Source of the DNA: Methanosaeta sp. NSP1
GTDB lineage: Archaea; Halobacteriota; Methanosarcinia; Methanotrichales; Methanotrichaceae
NCBI GenBank assembly: GCA_002256595.1
Contig: NOLC01000111.1
Location: 1 to 6,367, forward strand
Length of the DNA: 6,367 nucleotides
Direction of reading: 5' to 3'
The notes under the pieces were generated by a model that saw nothing but the letters and a program-made list of their open reading frames with translations, ran no database searches and was not told the origin of the DNA. A program made the position numbers and the translations under genes. Positions 1 through 5,379 of this stretch are shown here, in pieces; positions within the stretch are counted from its first letter, which is position 1, and every line of letters starts with the position of its first letter.

Positions 1-3
1 GAA

Positions 4-9
4 CTCCTT
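4..9 (-). promoter_or_regulatory. Shine-Dalgarno-like site of a gene starting left of the window
   Basis: Read on the minus strand, positions 9 to 4 spell AAGGAG, a strong match to the archaeal and bacterial ribosome-binding consensus, and only three bases remain before the edge. A start codon a few bases outside the window would be ideally spaced. This suggests a minus-strand gene divergent from the Mrp-type gene, with 1-147 as the shared control region. It is an inference from one short motif; chance occurrence is possible. Confidence 0.35.
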
Positions 10-40
10 CGCGTCTCTAATGCTTTCATGTTTCGGGTGC

Positions 41-111
41 GAATCGGGGATTCATGGATGGTTTTTTATGAATACAATGAGTAGTCATTCATAACCATTG
101 TTATACAAATG
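41..111. repeat. Cluster of dyad symmetries upstream of mrp
   Basis: Several inverted repeats sit close together in this AT-rich intergenic stretch. GAATC at 41-45 pairs with GATTC at 49-53. TTATGAAT at 66-73 pairs with ATTCATAA at 87-94. AATGA at 76-80 pairs with TCATT at 85-89, which competes with the previous pairing. An imperfect dyad, CATTGT and ACAAATG, spans 96-111. Their position between an apparent divergent gene and mrp fits an operator or promoter region, but the arms are short and AT-rich DNA makes such repeats by chance. No regulator can be named. Confidence 0.4.
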
Positions 112-147
112 ATAATAACTGAGGACAGGCTAGGAAGAGCCAGCGGA

Positions 148-1017
148 ATGAAATTCATGACAGAAAAGAGCAGTAATTGCGATTCATGCGCCCTGAAGGG
201 CTCCTGCAAAGATGAAAAGGATGCAATGGATGGAAAGGAATGCGACCATAAAGTCGACCGCATGTCCAGGATCAAGCACAAGATAATCATAGCCAGCGGC
301 AAAGGCGGAGTGGGCAAGAGCACAGTCACTGTCAACCTGGCCCGGGCCCTGCAGATAAAGGGGCTGAAGGTGGGAGTGCTGGATGCAGATATCACCGGCC
401 CGGATATCCCCAAGCTTTTGGGTATTGAGGACGCCCGCCTGATACAGGGTCCGGATGGGATAAGGCCTCCCCAGGCGGAGGGTATCAAGGCCGCCTCCAT
501 GGCCTTTGTCCTCTCCAGCCGGGATTCGCCCGTGGTCTGGCGGGGGCCCATGAAGATGGCGGCAATCAAGCAGTTCATCCAGGATGTGGATTGGGGAGAC
601 CTGGACTTCCTGCTCATAGATCTGCCACCGGGAACAAGCGACGAGCCCCTCTCCGTGGTCCAGCTCATACCTGAGCTGGCCGGGGCGATAATAGTGACCA
701 CCCCTCAGGAGGTGGCCCTTCTGGACAGTCGCAAGGCTGTGAACATGGTCCGGGCCATGAAGCTGCCCGTTCTGGGCATTGTGGAGAACATGTCCGGGCT
801 GGTCTGCCCCCACTGCGGCCAGGGCATCAGCATCTTCGGTGCGGGAGGCGGCAAGAGGATGGCCGAGGAGATGGATGTGACATTCCTGGGAGCGATTCCC
901 ATGGACCCATCGGTCTGCGCCCTGGGAGACAGCGGGAAGACCTTTGTGCAGAGCGGCGCTGATGCGGCAGGCAGCTTCAACCAGATCGTGGAGCGGCTCC
1001 TGGAGATTTTCAGATGA
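148..1017 (+). CDS. mrp: Mrp/Nbp35-family Fe-S cluster carrier P-loop ATPase
   Basis: Cytosolic ATPase of the Mrp/ApbC/Nbp35 family, which as a dimer holds a [4Fe-4S] cluster and passes it to apo-proteins; methanogens have many Fe-S client enzymes. From the start chosen here it is 289 residues. A Cys-rich N-terminus (C11, C14, C20, C32) resembles the N-terminal cluster site of Nbp35 types. The deviant Walker A motif SGKGGVGKST lies near residues 50-59, a DADITGPDIPKLLG segment near 79-92, IDLPPGTSDEP (Walker B and following) near 157-167, and the bridging-cluster CPHC at 220-223. An in-frame ATG at 109 would add 13 residues but has no ribosome-binding site. ATG 148 follows AGGAAG (132-137) at 10 bases; ATG 157 is also possible. 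It is 83 bp from surE, which seems to have its own promoter. The family call is firm; the exact start is not. Confidence 0.9.
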   Translation: MKFMTEKSSNCDSCALKGSCKDEKDAMDGKECDHKVDRMSRIKHKIIIASGKGGVGKSTVTVNLARALQIKGLKVGVLDADITGPDIPKLLGIEDARLIQGPDGIRPPQAEGIKAASMAFVLSSRDSPVVWRGPMKMAAIKQFIQDVDWGDLDFLLIDLPPGTSDEPLSVVQLIPELAGAIIVTTPQEVALLDSRKAVNMVRAMKLPVLGIVENMSGLVCPHCGQGISIFGAGGGKRMAEEMDVTFLGAIPMDPSVCALGDSGKTFVQSGADAAGSFNQIVERLLEIFR

Positions 1018-1028
1018 CCTCCGGGACC

Positions 1029-1033
1029 TTTTT
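1029..1033 (+). terminator. Possible weak T-run terminator after mrp
   Basis: Five T residues occur 12 bases past the mrp stop, after a GC-rich stretch. Archaeal transcription often ends at simple T-runs, and a separate TATA-like box before surE is consistent with a transcription boundary here. The run is short, so read-through into surE is likely at some level. Confidence 0.25.
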
Positions 1034-1068
1034 CATGCTCTTTGGCGGCATTATTCAGAAGGCAGATG

Positions 1069-1077
1069 TTTTATAAT
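1069..1077 (+). promoter_or_regulatory. TATA-like box of surE, suggesting a leaderless transcript
   Basis: TTTTATAAT lies in the 83-bp gap between mrp and surE. Its centre is about 28 bp before the surE ATG at 1101, the usual distance from an archaeal TATA box to the transcription start. The bases just before the ATG contain no Shine-Dalgarno-like sequence. Together these point to transcription starting at or within a few bases of the start codon, so a leaderless mRNA. The box is seen; the start site is inferred. Confidence 0.55.
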
Positions 1078-1100
1078 TAGAGCAATAAACGGCATTATCC

Positions 1101-1886
1101 ATGCATCGCATACTGGTGAGCAACGACGACGGCGTTTATGCTCCAGGGCTTAAGGCAGCAGCCAAAAGCGTGGCCGATCTGGGAGATGTGGTGGTAGCCG
1201 CACCCTCGGGGCAGAAGAGCGGCGTGGGCAGATCCGTCTCAGTCTTTGAGCCTCTGCGCTATGCGGAGGTAAATCTCAATGGATTTAGAGCCTATGCCGT
1301 CACCGGAACGCCTGTTGATTCGGTCATCATCGGCATCTTCGCCATAATGAAGCAGATGCCAGACCTCTGCGTATCGGGCATAAACGTGGGCGAGAACATC
1401 AGCACCGATACCGTCACCACCAGCGGCACCATAGGGGCGGCACTGGAGGCGGCAAGCTACGGCATTGCATCCATAGCCGCATCCATCCAGGCTGTGGATC
1501 AGGGAGACAAGTTCGATATGCACCACGGGGCCAAGCACAGCTTTGACGTGGCAGAGAAGGTACTGCGCCGGGTGGCATCCAGGGTTTTGGATCAGGGCAT
1601 GCCGGAGGGCGTGGATGTCTTGAACCTCAATGTTCCGGCTGATGCCACAGAGGAGACGGAGATCGTCGTCACCAGGCTGGCCAGAAAGATCTTCAAGACC
1701 AAAGTCCAGGAGCGCTTCGATCCCCGGGGCAGGCCCTACTACTGGATCGACGGGGATCTCATCTGCTGCGACGAGGAGGGGACCGATGTCCAGACCCTCT
1801 ATCAGGACCGGAAGATCTCTCTGACGCCACTTTCCCTGGACTCCACAGCCAGGATCGACCTGCGAGAGATGGAAGGTCTGTTTTAG
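1101..1886 (+). CDS. surE: 5'/3'-nucleotidase SurE
   Basis: SurE is a metal-dependent phosphatase that removes phosphate from nucleoside monophosphates, and in some members short polyphosphate; it acts in the cytosol in nucleotide salvage and stress survival. The 261-residue product has the usual family length. The N-terminus reads MHRILVSNDDG, giving metal ligands D9 and D10; S40 in the SGVGRS loop and N95 in VSGINVGEN complete the typical metal site. TGTPVDSV (68-75) and TVTTSGTIGAALEA are conserved family segments. The ATG at 1101 is chosen because homologues begin a few residues before the NDDG motif and a TATA-like box is correctly placed upstream. The gene converges with the HisA-like gene, with 55 bp between stop codons. 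Nothing appears broken. Confidence 0.95.
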   Translation: MHRILVSNDDGVYAPGLKAAAKSVADLGDVVVAAPSGQKSGVGRSVSVFEPLRYAEVNLNGFRAYAVTGTPVDSVIIGIFAIMKQMPDLCVSGINVGENISTDTVTTSGTIGAALEAASYGIASIAASIQAVDQGDKFDMHHGAKHSFDVAEKVLRRVASRVLDQGMPEGVDVLNLNVPADATEETEIVVTRLARKIFKTKVQERFDPRGRPYYWIDGDLICCDEEGTDVQTLYQDRKISLTPLSLDSTARIDLREMEGLF

Positions 1887-1902
1887 CTCTTATATTCTTG
1901 CA

Positions 1903-1922
1903 ATATTTTTATTTCTTTTCTT
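1903..1922 (+). terminator. T-rich terminator after surE
   Basis: A T-rich stretch about 17 bases past the surE stop contains one run of five T and one of four T, and it ends before the stop codon of the convergent gene. T-runs without a required hairpin are the usual intrinsic termination signal in archaea. No strong hairpin is visible here. Confidence 0.45.
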
Positions 1923-1941
1923 CATCAAACCAAACCAGGTC

Positions 1942-2646
1942 CTATTGCACTCTGGATAGGGGTATCCTGCCGCTATGCACCGCTGTGGCCACCAGCGCCC
2001 CGGCAAAGCCCATATCCTCAAGAGCTGCCAGGTCATCCTCGTCACTTATGCCTCCACCCAGGATAAGGGGATTCTCGCTTGCATCGGCTGCAGCCTTCAG
2101 AAATGGTTTGTCCAGTCCAGCAGATGCACCCACCCGATCCAGATCCAGAAGGATAACCGCCTCCAGGTCCAGATGATTTAATATCTTCAGGATATCTATG
2201 GGCTCAATATTGGCCAGAACCGGATCAGACGCCAGGAGCCTGCCCTTCTTCATATCTATGCTCACCACAGCCCTGCTGCCGCGCCGGATTAATTTGGCTG
2301 CTGCCTCTTTGATAAGGGAGAGAGATGCGGTCTCAGTTCCCAGGACAGCAGTGACGGACGGAGGGAGGCGGCCCAGATCAGCCAAACAAGAGATGCCGAT
2401 ATCGGCCATAGCCTTTGACCATTTAGATATCTCTCCAATCGCCTCCAGGTTGTCTCCCTGGCCGGTGAGCAGATTTAAGTCTGCCACATAGATTTCCCTG
2501 GGACGGAGCGTGCGCAGCAGGGCAACCGGCTCCGATGTGGAGACTATCCTGGAAAATTCGGCTATGGGCCGGTAGCGTTTCCTCTCCCCCCGCAGGGCAT
2601 GGACAACAGCACCATTAAGTATATCGAGGACGAAGATGCACCGCAC
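1942..2646 (-). CDS. HisA-like TIM-barrel protein (COG1411-type, function unassigned)
   Basis: A 234-residue protein related to HisA, the ProFAR isomerase of histidine synthesis. It keeps the barrel layout: D8 on strand 1 (FVLDI) and D131 (VVSIDMKKG) match the two catalytic aspartates of HisA, and GTETA (103-107), LGGGIS (196-201) and ATAVHSGRI (220-228) match phosphate-binding or late-strand segments. The HisA segment resembling TDIxRDGT is here LLDLDRVGA (166-174), so the substrate is probably not ProFAR. The family is, as I recall it, the uncharacterised HisA-related group seen in methanogens, sometimes near C1-cofactor genes. The start is GTG at 2646, preceded by AAGGAG with a 5-base spacer. 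It is divergent from mfnB with only 27 bp between starts, which hints at joint regulation and a possible role around methanofuran; that role is inference. It is not confidently histidine biosynthesis. Confidence 0.8.
   Translation of the reverse strand: MRCIFVLDILNGAVVHALRGERKRYRPIAEFSRIVSTSEPVALLRTLRPREIYVADLNLLTGQGDNLEAIGEISKWSKAMADIGISCLADLGRLPPSVTAVLGTETASLSLIKEAAAKLIRRGSRAVVSIDMKKGRLLASDPVLANIEPIDILKILNHLDLEAVILLDLDRVGASAGLDKPFLKAAADASENPLILGGGISDEDDLAALEDMGFAGALVATAVHSGRIPLSRVQ
2615..2626 (+). promoter_or_regulatory. Possible TATA box for mfnB inside the divergent gene
   Basis: The sequence TTAAGTATATCG on the plus strand is centred about 53 bp before the mfnB ATG, which would place transcription start near 2647 and leave a leader of roughly 25 bases. 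It lies within the first codons of the minus-strand HisA-like gene. The gap between the genes is too small to hold two promoters, so embedded promoter elements are expected. The match is only moderate. Confidence 0.3.
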
Positions 2647-2651
2647 GATTG

Positions 2652-2657
2652 CTCCTT
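2652..2657 (-). promoter_or_regulatory. Ribosome-binding site fixing the GTG start of the HisA-like gene
   Basis: On the minus strand these bases read AAGGAG and end five bases before the GTG at 2646. This supports GTG as the true start even though it is not ATG, and the encoded N-terminus places the catalytic-type aspartate at residue 8, as in HisA. Confidence 0.7.
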
Positions 2658-2673
2658 TCGGGATTGGTTGAAT

Positions 2674-3375
2674 ATGAGATTGTTGGTTAGCCCCATGAAT
2701 ATGGTTGAAGCACAGGCGGCCCTGGACGGCGGCGCAGATATCCTGGACGTAAAGAACCCCAAAGAGGGATCCCTGGGAGCCAATTTTCCCTGGATCATAA
2801 GGGAGGTAGCCGATCTGGTTCGGGGAAAGGTACCCCTCTCTGCCACCATCGGAGACCTGGACTATAAGCCGGGAACAGCCAGCCTGGCAGCTCTGGGAGC
2901 AGCCTTCTCCGGAGCTGACTATGTCAAAGCCGGCCTGCTTGGGATCAATGCCGCCGATCAGGCAGAAGAGATGATGACGGCCATTGTCCGGGCGGTCAAA
3001 GACTATGACTCCGGCAAGAAGGTGGTGGCTTCAGGCTACTCCGACTTTGCTCGTGTCGGTTCACTGTCACCGCTTCTCCTGCCCGCGGCTGCCGCCAGGG
3101 CTGGCGCAGATGTGGTCATGGTGGATACGGCAGTCAAGGATGGCAGGCCCACATTTGACTTCATGAGCCAGGCGGATCTGCAGCAGTTCATCGATCTGGG
3201 CCACGACGCAGGGCTGGAGGTAGCCATCGCCGGGAGCATAGGATTTGGCCACCTGGAGCTTCTCCTGAGGCTGCAGCCGGATATAATCGGGGTTCGGGGC
3301 ATAGTCTGCGGCGGGGACAGAAGAAGCGCAGTGCGGGCGGATCTGGTGGTGAAGCTAAAGCAAGCCCTGAAATAG
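2674..3375 (+). CDS. mfnB: (5-formylfuran-3-yl)methyl phosphate synthase MfnB
   Basis: MfnB makes the furan core of methanofuran, the C1 carrier of the first step of CO2 reduction in methanogenesis, by condensing two glyceraldehyde-3-phosphate molecules to 4-(hydroxymethyl)-2-furancarboxaldehyde phosphate. The product is a cytosolic TIM barrel of 233 residues, close to the roughly 235 of the Methanocaldococcus enzyme. Residue numbers coincide with those I recall as catalytic there: D25 and K27 in DILDVKNP, K85 in DYVKAG and K155 in DTAVKDG. The GSLGANFPW and YKPGTASLAALG segments are also conserved. ATG 2674 is chosen because homologues begin M-x-LLVSP. An in-frame ATG at 2599 would add 25 unrelated residues overlapping the divergent gene. 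The ribosome-binding site is weak. A run of eight T follows the stop closely. Confidence 0.95.
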   Translation: MRLLVSPMNMVEAQAALDGGADILDVKNPKEGSLGANFPWIIREVADLVRGKVPLSATIGDLDYKPGTASLAALGAAFSGADYVKAGLLGINAADQAEEMMTAIVRAVKDYDSGKKVVASGYSDFARVGSLSPLLLPAAAARAGADVVMVDTAVKDGRPTFDFMSQADLQQFIDLGHDAGLEVAIAGSIGFGHLELLLRLQPDIIGVRGIVCGGDRRSAVRADLVVKLKQALK

Positions 3376-3377
3376 AC

Positions 3378-3385
3378 TTTTTTTT
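3378..3385 (+). terminator. T8 terminator after mfnB
   Basis: Eight consecutive T residues begin two bases past the mfnB stop codon. A T-run of this length so close to a stop is a good archaeal-style intrinsic terminator and separates mfnB from the convergent NUDIX gene. Confidence 0.6.
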
Positions 3386-3460
3386 GCACCGGCCCCGGTG
3401 GTGCCGCTGCCCTGGGAAAAGATCGGCGCTATGGATCCGGTTTTCCGCCTCTTGCCGCCT

Positions 3461-3898
3461 TCAAGAGCAGACGATCGGACCCTTCTGGATCTTCTGCCTT
3501 GATCTTTCAATATCAAACCATTCTGCTCTGTCGATCTCAGGAAATTGCATCATGATTCCTGATTTTCTGGGCCACTGCATAGTGAATTTATTGCTGCGGA
3601 CCCTATCAGCATCCAGATCCAGCTTAAGAGCCCAGATGTGTATTGTCTTCCGGCTGGGCTGCCTTATGGTGCCTAAATCCATGAACTCTCCGTCTGCTTC
3701 AAATCCCGTCTCCTCCCGGAATTCTCTTTTTGCTGCCTGCAAGGGATTCTCAATCTCCTCATATATCCCCTTGGGAATGGACCAGGCCCCCTCATCCTTG
3801 CCAGACCAGAAGGGCCCGCCGGGATGAACTAAAAGCACCTCTAATCCATTGTCGCTCCAGCGATACGGCAAAATTCCTGCGCTTTGGACGCTCATCAT
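3461..3898 (-). CDS. NUDIX hydrolase (COG4119-like), C-terminus probably frameshifted
   Basis: Predicted cytosolic nucleotide-type pyrophosphohydrolase of 145 residues; the natural substrate is unknown. The Nudix box is perfect: G44, E50, R58-E59-F60, E62-E63, G65-F66. The HPGGPFW (25-31), AWSIPKG (38-44) and late EIDRAEWFDIE segments match a NUDIX subfamily whose members, as I recall them, end with a short helix after a KILxGQ-like stretch. Here the protein stops at QKIQKGPIVCS. In the other frame, 3470 down to 3429, LLLKAARGGKPDP followed by a stop looks like that missing helix, so one base seems lost near 3470-3472. The catalytic core is intact, so activity may survive. GGAGG at 3902-3906 is 3 bases from the first ATG and 6 from the second (3895), so the second may be the real start. 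It is divergent from tgt. Confidence 0.88.
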   Translation of the reverse strand: MMSVQSAGILPYRWSDNGLEVLLVHPGGPFWSGKDEGAWSIPKGIYEEIENPLQAAKREFREETGFEADGEFMDLGTIRQPSRKTIHIWALKLDLDADRVRSNKFTMQWPRKSGIMMQFPEIDRAEWFDIERSRQKIQKGPIVCS

Positions 3899-3901
3899 CG
3901 G

Positions 3902-3906
3902 CCTCC
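3902..3906 (-). promoter_or_regulatory. Ribosome-binding site of the NUDIX gene
   Basis: Minus-strand GGAGG sits 3 bases before the ATG at 3898 and 6 bases before the adjacent ATG at 3895. The spacing favours initiation at the second of the two tandem ATG codons, which would shorten the product by one residue. Confidence 0.55.
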
Positions 3907-4039
3907 GCCACCAGTTCCCTTATCAAGACCATGCAAAAGCTTTTTTTGCTCTGCAGTCTCACGAGTGCCCTTCCAGGCTCAAATTCAATAATGCATATTG
4001 CTGCGCGGGGAAGATTCAAATCTTTCGGGAAAGGGAAAA

Positions 4040-5314
4040 ATGAGCGCCATATCTTTCGAGATCCTTAAGCCAGATCGAGACACTCGGGCCAGGCTGGGTT
4101 TGATCAGAACCAGGCACGGAGATATAGAGACCCCCTATCTGATCCCTGTGGCCACCATGGCCAGCGTGAGAACTCTCGGCTCCGATGACCTGGCCAGCCT
4201 GGGAGTGCAGTGCACCTTAGCCAATACCTATCATCTTCATCTGGAGCCGGGAGATGAGCTGATAGCCCGGCTGGGGGGGCTGCACCGGTTCATGGGGTTT
4301 GATGGTCCTCTTTTCACCGATTCGGGAGGCTTTCAGGCCTTCTCACTGGGCTACGCCCGGGAGCACAATGTAAGCAAGATAGGAAACATCTTCCCCCAGG
4401 AGGCAAAGTCAATTGGCTGCGAGCAAGCGGAGGAAGAAGAAAGAGGCTTTGGATACAGAGAGCCTAAAAAGAATGACTGCCGCTATAAAAAGAAGGAGAA
4501 TCTGACCCGTATAAGCGATGAGGGGATCTCATTCAAGTCCCCGTCCGATGGAGGATGGCATTTTCTGAATGCTGAGAAGTCCATGAAGATTCAGTCCAAT
4601 TTAGGCTCGGATATAATCATGGCTTTCGATGAATGTACATCGCCGCTTTCCGATTATGATTATACCAAAAAGGCGATGCTGCGAAGCCAGGCCTGGGCGG
4701 AGGAATCCCTTCGGTTCCACGATAAAAGCCAGGCCGTCTATGGCATAATTCAGGGAGGATGGTTTGAGGATCTGAGATTGCAGAGCACGCAGTCCACCAT
4801 CGCCCAGCCTTTTGAGGGCATTGCCATCGGGGGATCGCTGGGAAACAGCAAGCAGGACATGCATCAGGTCCTCGATTGGACTGTGCCCAGGCTGGATGAG
4901 GAAAGGCCCCGTCACCTTCTGGGCATAGGCGAGATCGACGATCTTCTGGAGTGCGTGGCCAGGGGGATTGATACCTTCGACTGCGTCTCTCCTACCAGAA
5001 TAGCCAGGAGGGGAAGCCTCTTGCTATCGCCTGAGTCGGGCGGATCGAGGGACAATAAGTTCCGTCTGAATATCAAATCATCCAAATTTAAAGCCGATAG
5101 CGGGCCAATTGATGCCCATTGCACCTGCCCCACCTGCCGCAGCCTCTCACGGGCCTATCTTCGCCATCTCTATGTCTCGCGGGAGCTCTCCTACTTCCGT
5201 CTGGCCACCATTCATAACCTCTATTTCATGCTCCGCTTCATGGAGGACATAAGGAAAAGCATAAGATCGGGCACATTTCAGCAGCTCAGGGAAAAGTGGC
5301 TGGGCTGCAGTTAA
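4040..5314 (+). CDS. tgt: Bacterial-type tRNA-guanine transglycosylase with hydrophilic insert
   Basis: Swaps a guanine base in tRNA for a deazaguanine (preQ1 or queuine in known bacterial-type enzymes, at wobble position 34). The 424-residue product has the catalytic barrel: nucleophile-region D94 in TDSGGFQ, D197 in FDECT, Q238 in GIIQGG, G264-G265, and D314 in FDCVSPTR. The zinc site is C361, C363, C366 and H392. There is no PUA domain, so it is not the longer archaeosine transglycosylase expected in archaea. Compared with E. coli Tgt, about 49 extra residues lie between FSLG (101-104) and the GISFKSP segment, and about 9 more near 330-339. The pocket loop reads GGSLGNSKQDM instead of GGLAVGEPKADM. 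ATG 4040 is chosen because homologues begin just before this point; the 42 in-frame upstream bases from 3998 encode nothing family-like. A purine-rich tract, GGGAAAGGGA, precedes it. The VUT transporter follows 65 bp downstream, probably in the same transcript. Confidence 0.93.
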   Translation: MSAISFEILKPDRDTRARLGLIRTRHGDIETPYLIPVATMASVRTLGSDDLASLGVQCTLANTYHLHLEPGDELIARLGGLHRFMGFDGPLFTDSGGFQAFSLGYAREHNVSKIGNIFPQEAKSIGCEQAEEEERGFGYREPKKNDCRYKKKENLTRISDEGISFKSPSDGGWHFLNAEKSMKIQSNLGSDIIMAFDECTSPLSDYDYTKKAMLRSQAWAEESLRFHDKSQAVYGIIQGGWFEDLRLQSTQSTIAQPFEGIAIGGSLGNSKQDMHQVLDWTVPRLDEERPRHLLGIGEIDDLLECVARGIDTFDCVSPTRIARRGSLLLSPESGGSRDNKFRLNIKSSKFKADSGPIDAHCTCPTCRSLSRAYLRHLYVSRELSYFRLATIHNLYFMLRFMEDIRKSIRSGTFQQLREKWLGCS

Positions 5315-5365
5315 GCCTAGACGTAGCAGCGCTGTAAAGCAATAATATCCAAGAGCATGATGCCA

Positions 5366-5370
5366 GGGAG
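5366..5370 (+). promoter_or_regulatory. Ribosome-binding site of the VUT transporter
   Basis: GGGAG lies 9 bases before the ATG at 5380 but only 3 before an in-frame TTG at 5374. The spacing selects the ATG as start. Confidence 0.55.
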
Positions 5371-5379
5371 AGTTTGAGC

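Noticed and set aside
109..147. Upstream ATG for the Mrp-type protein
   Set aside because: It has no ribosome-binding site and the 13 extra residues are not family-like, although the frame is open, so it remains possible.
66..980. Long minus-strand frames opposite the Mrp-type gene
   Set aside because: They are antisense shadows of a strongly conserved gene in GC-rich DNA and show no motifs or translation signals.
2599..2673. N-terminal extension of MfnB from an upstream ATG
   Set aside because: The 25 extra residues lie opposite the divergent gene's coding start and have no counterpart in MfnB; ATG 2674 reproduces the known residue numbering exactly.
3792..4019. Minus-strand 75-residue frame from a TTG, overlapping the start of the NUDIX gene
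   Set aside because: It has no ribosome-binding site and no recognisable motif, and it runs through the NUDIX coding region in another frame. The part upstream of the NUDIX gene (3899-4019) has fairly gene-like codons, so a degraded small gene cannot be excluded, but the evidence is too thin.
5315..5379. preQ1 riboswitch between tgt and the transporter
   Set aside because: I looked for the compact preQ1-I hairpin and A-rich tail and saw no convincing match; the stretch is only 65 bp and ends in an ordinary ribosome-binding site.
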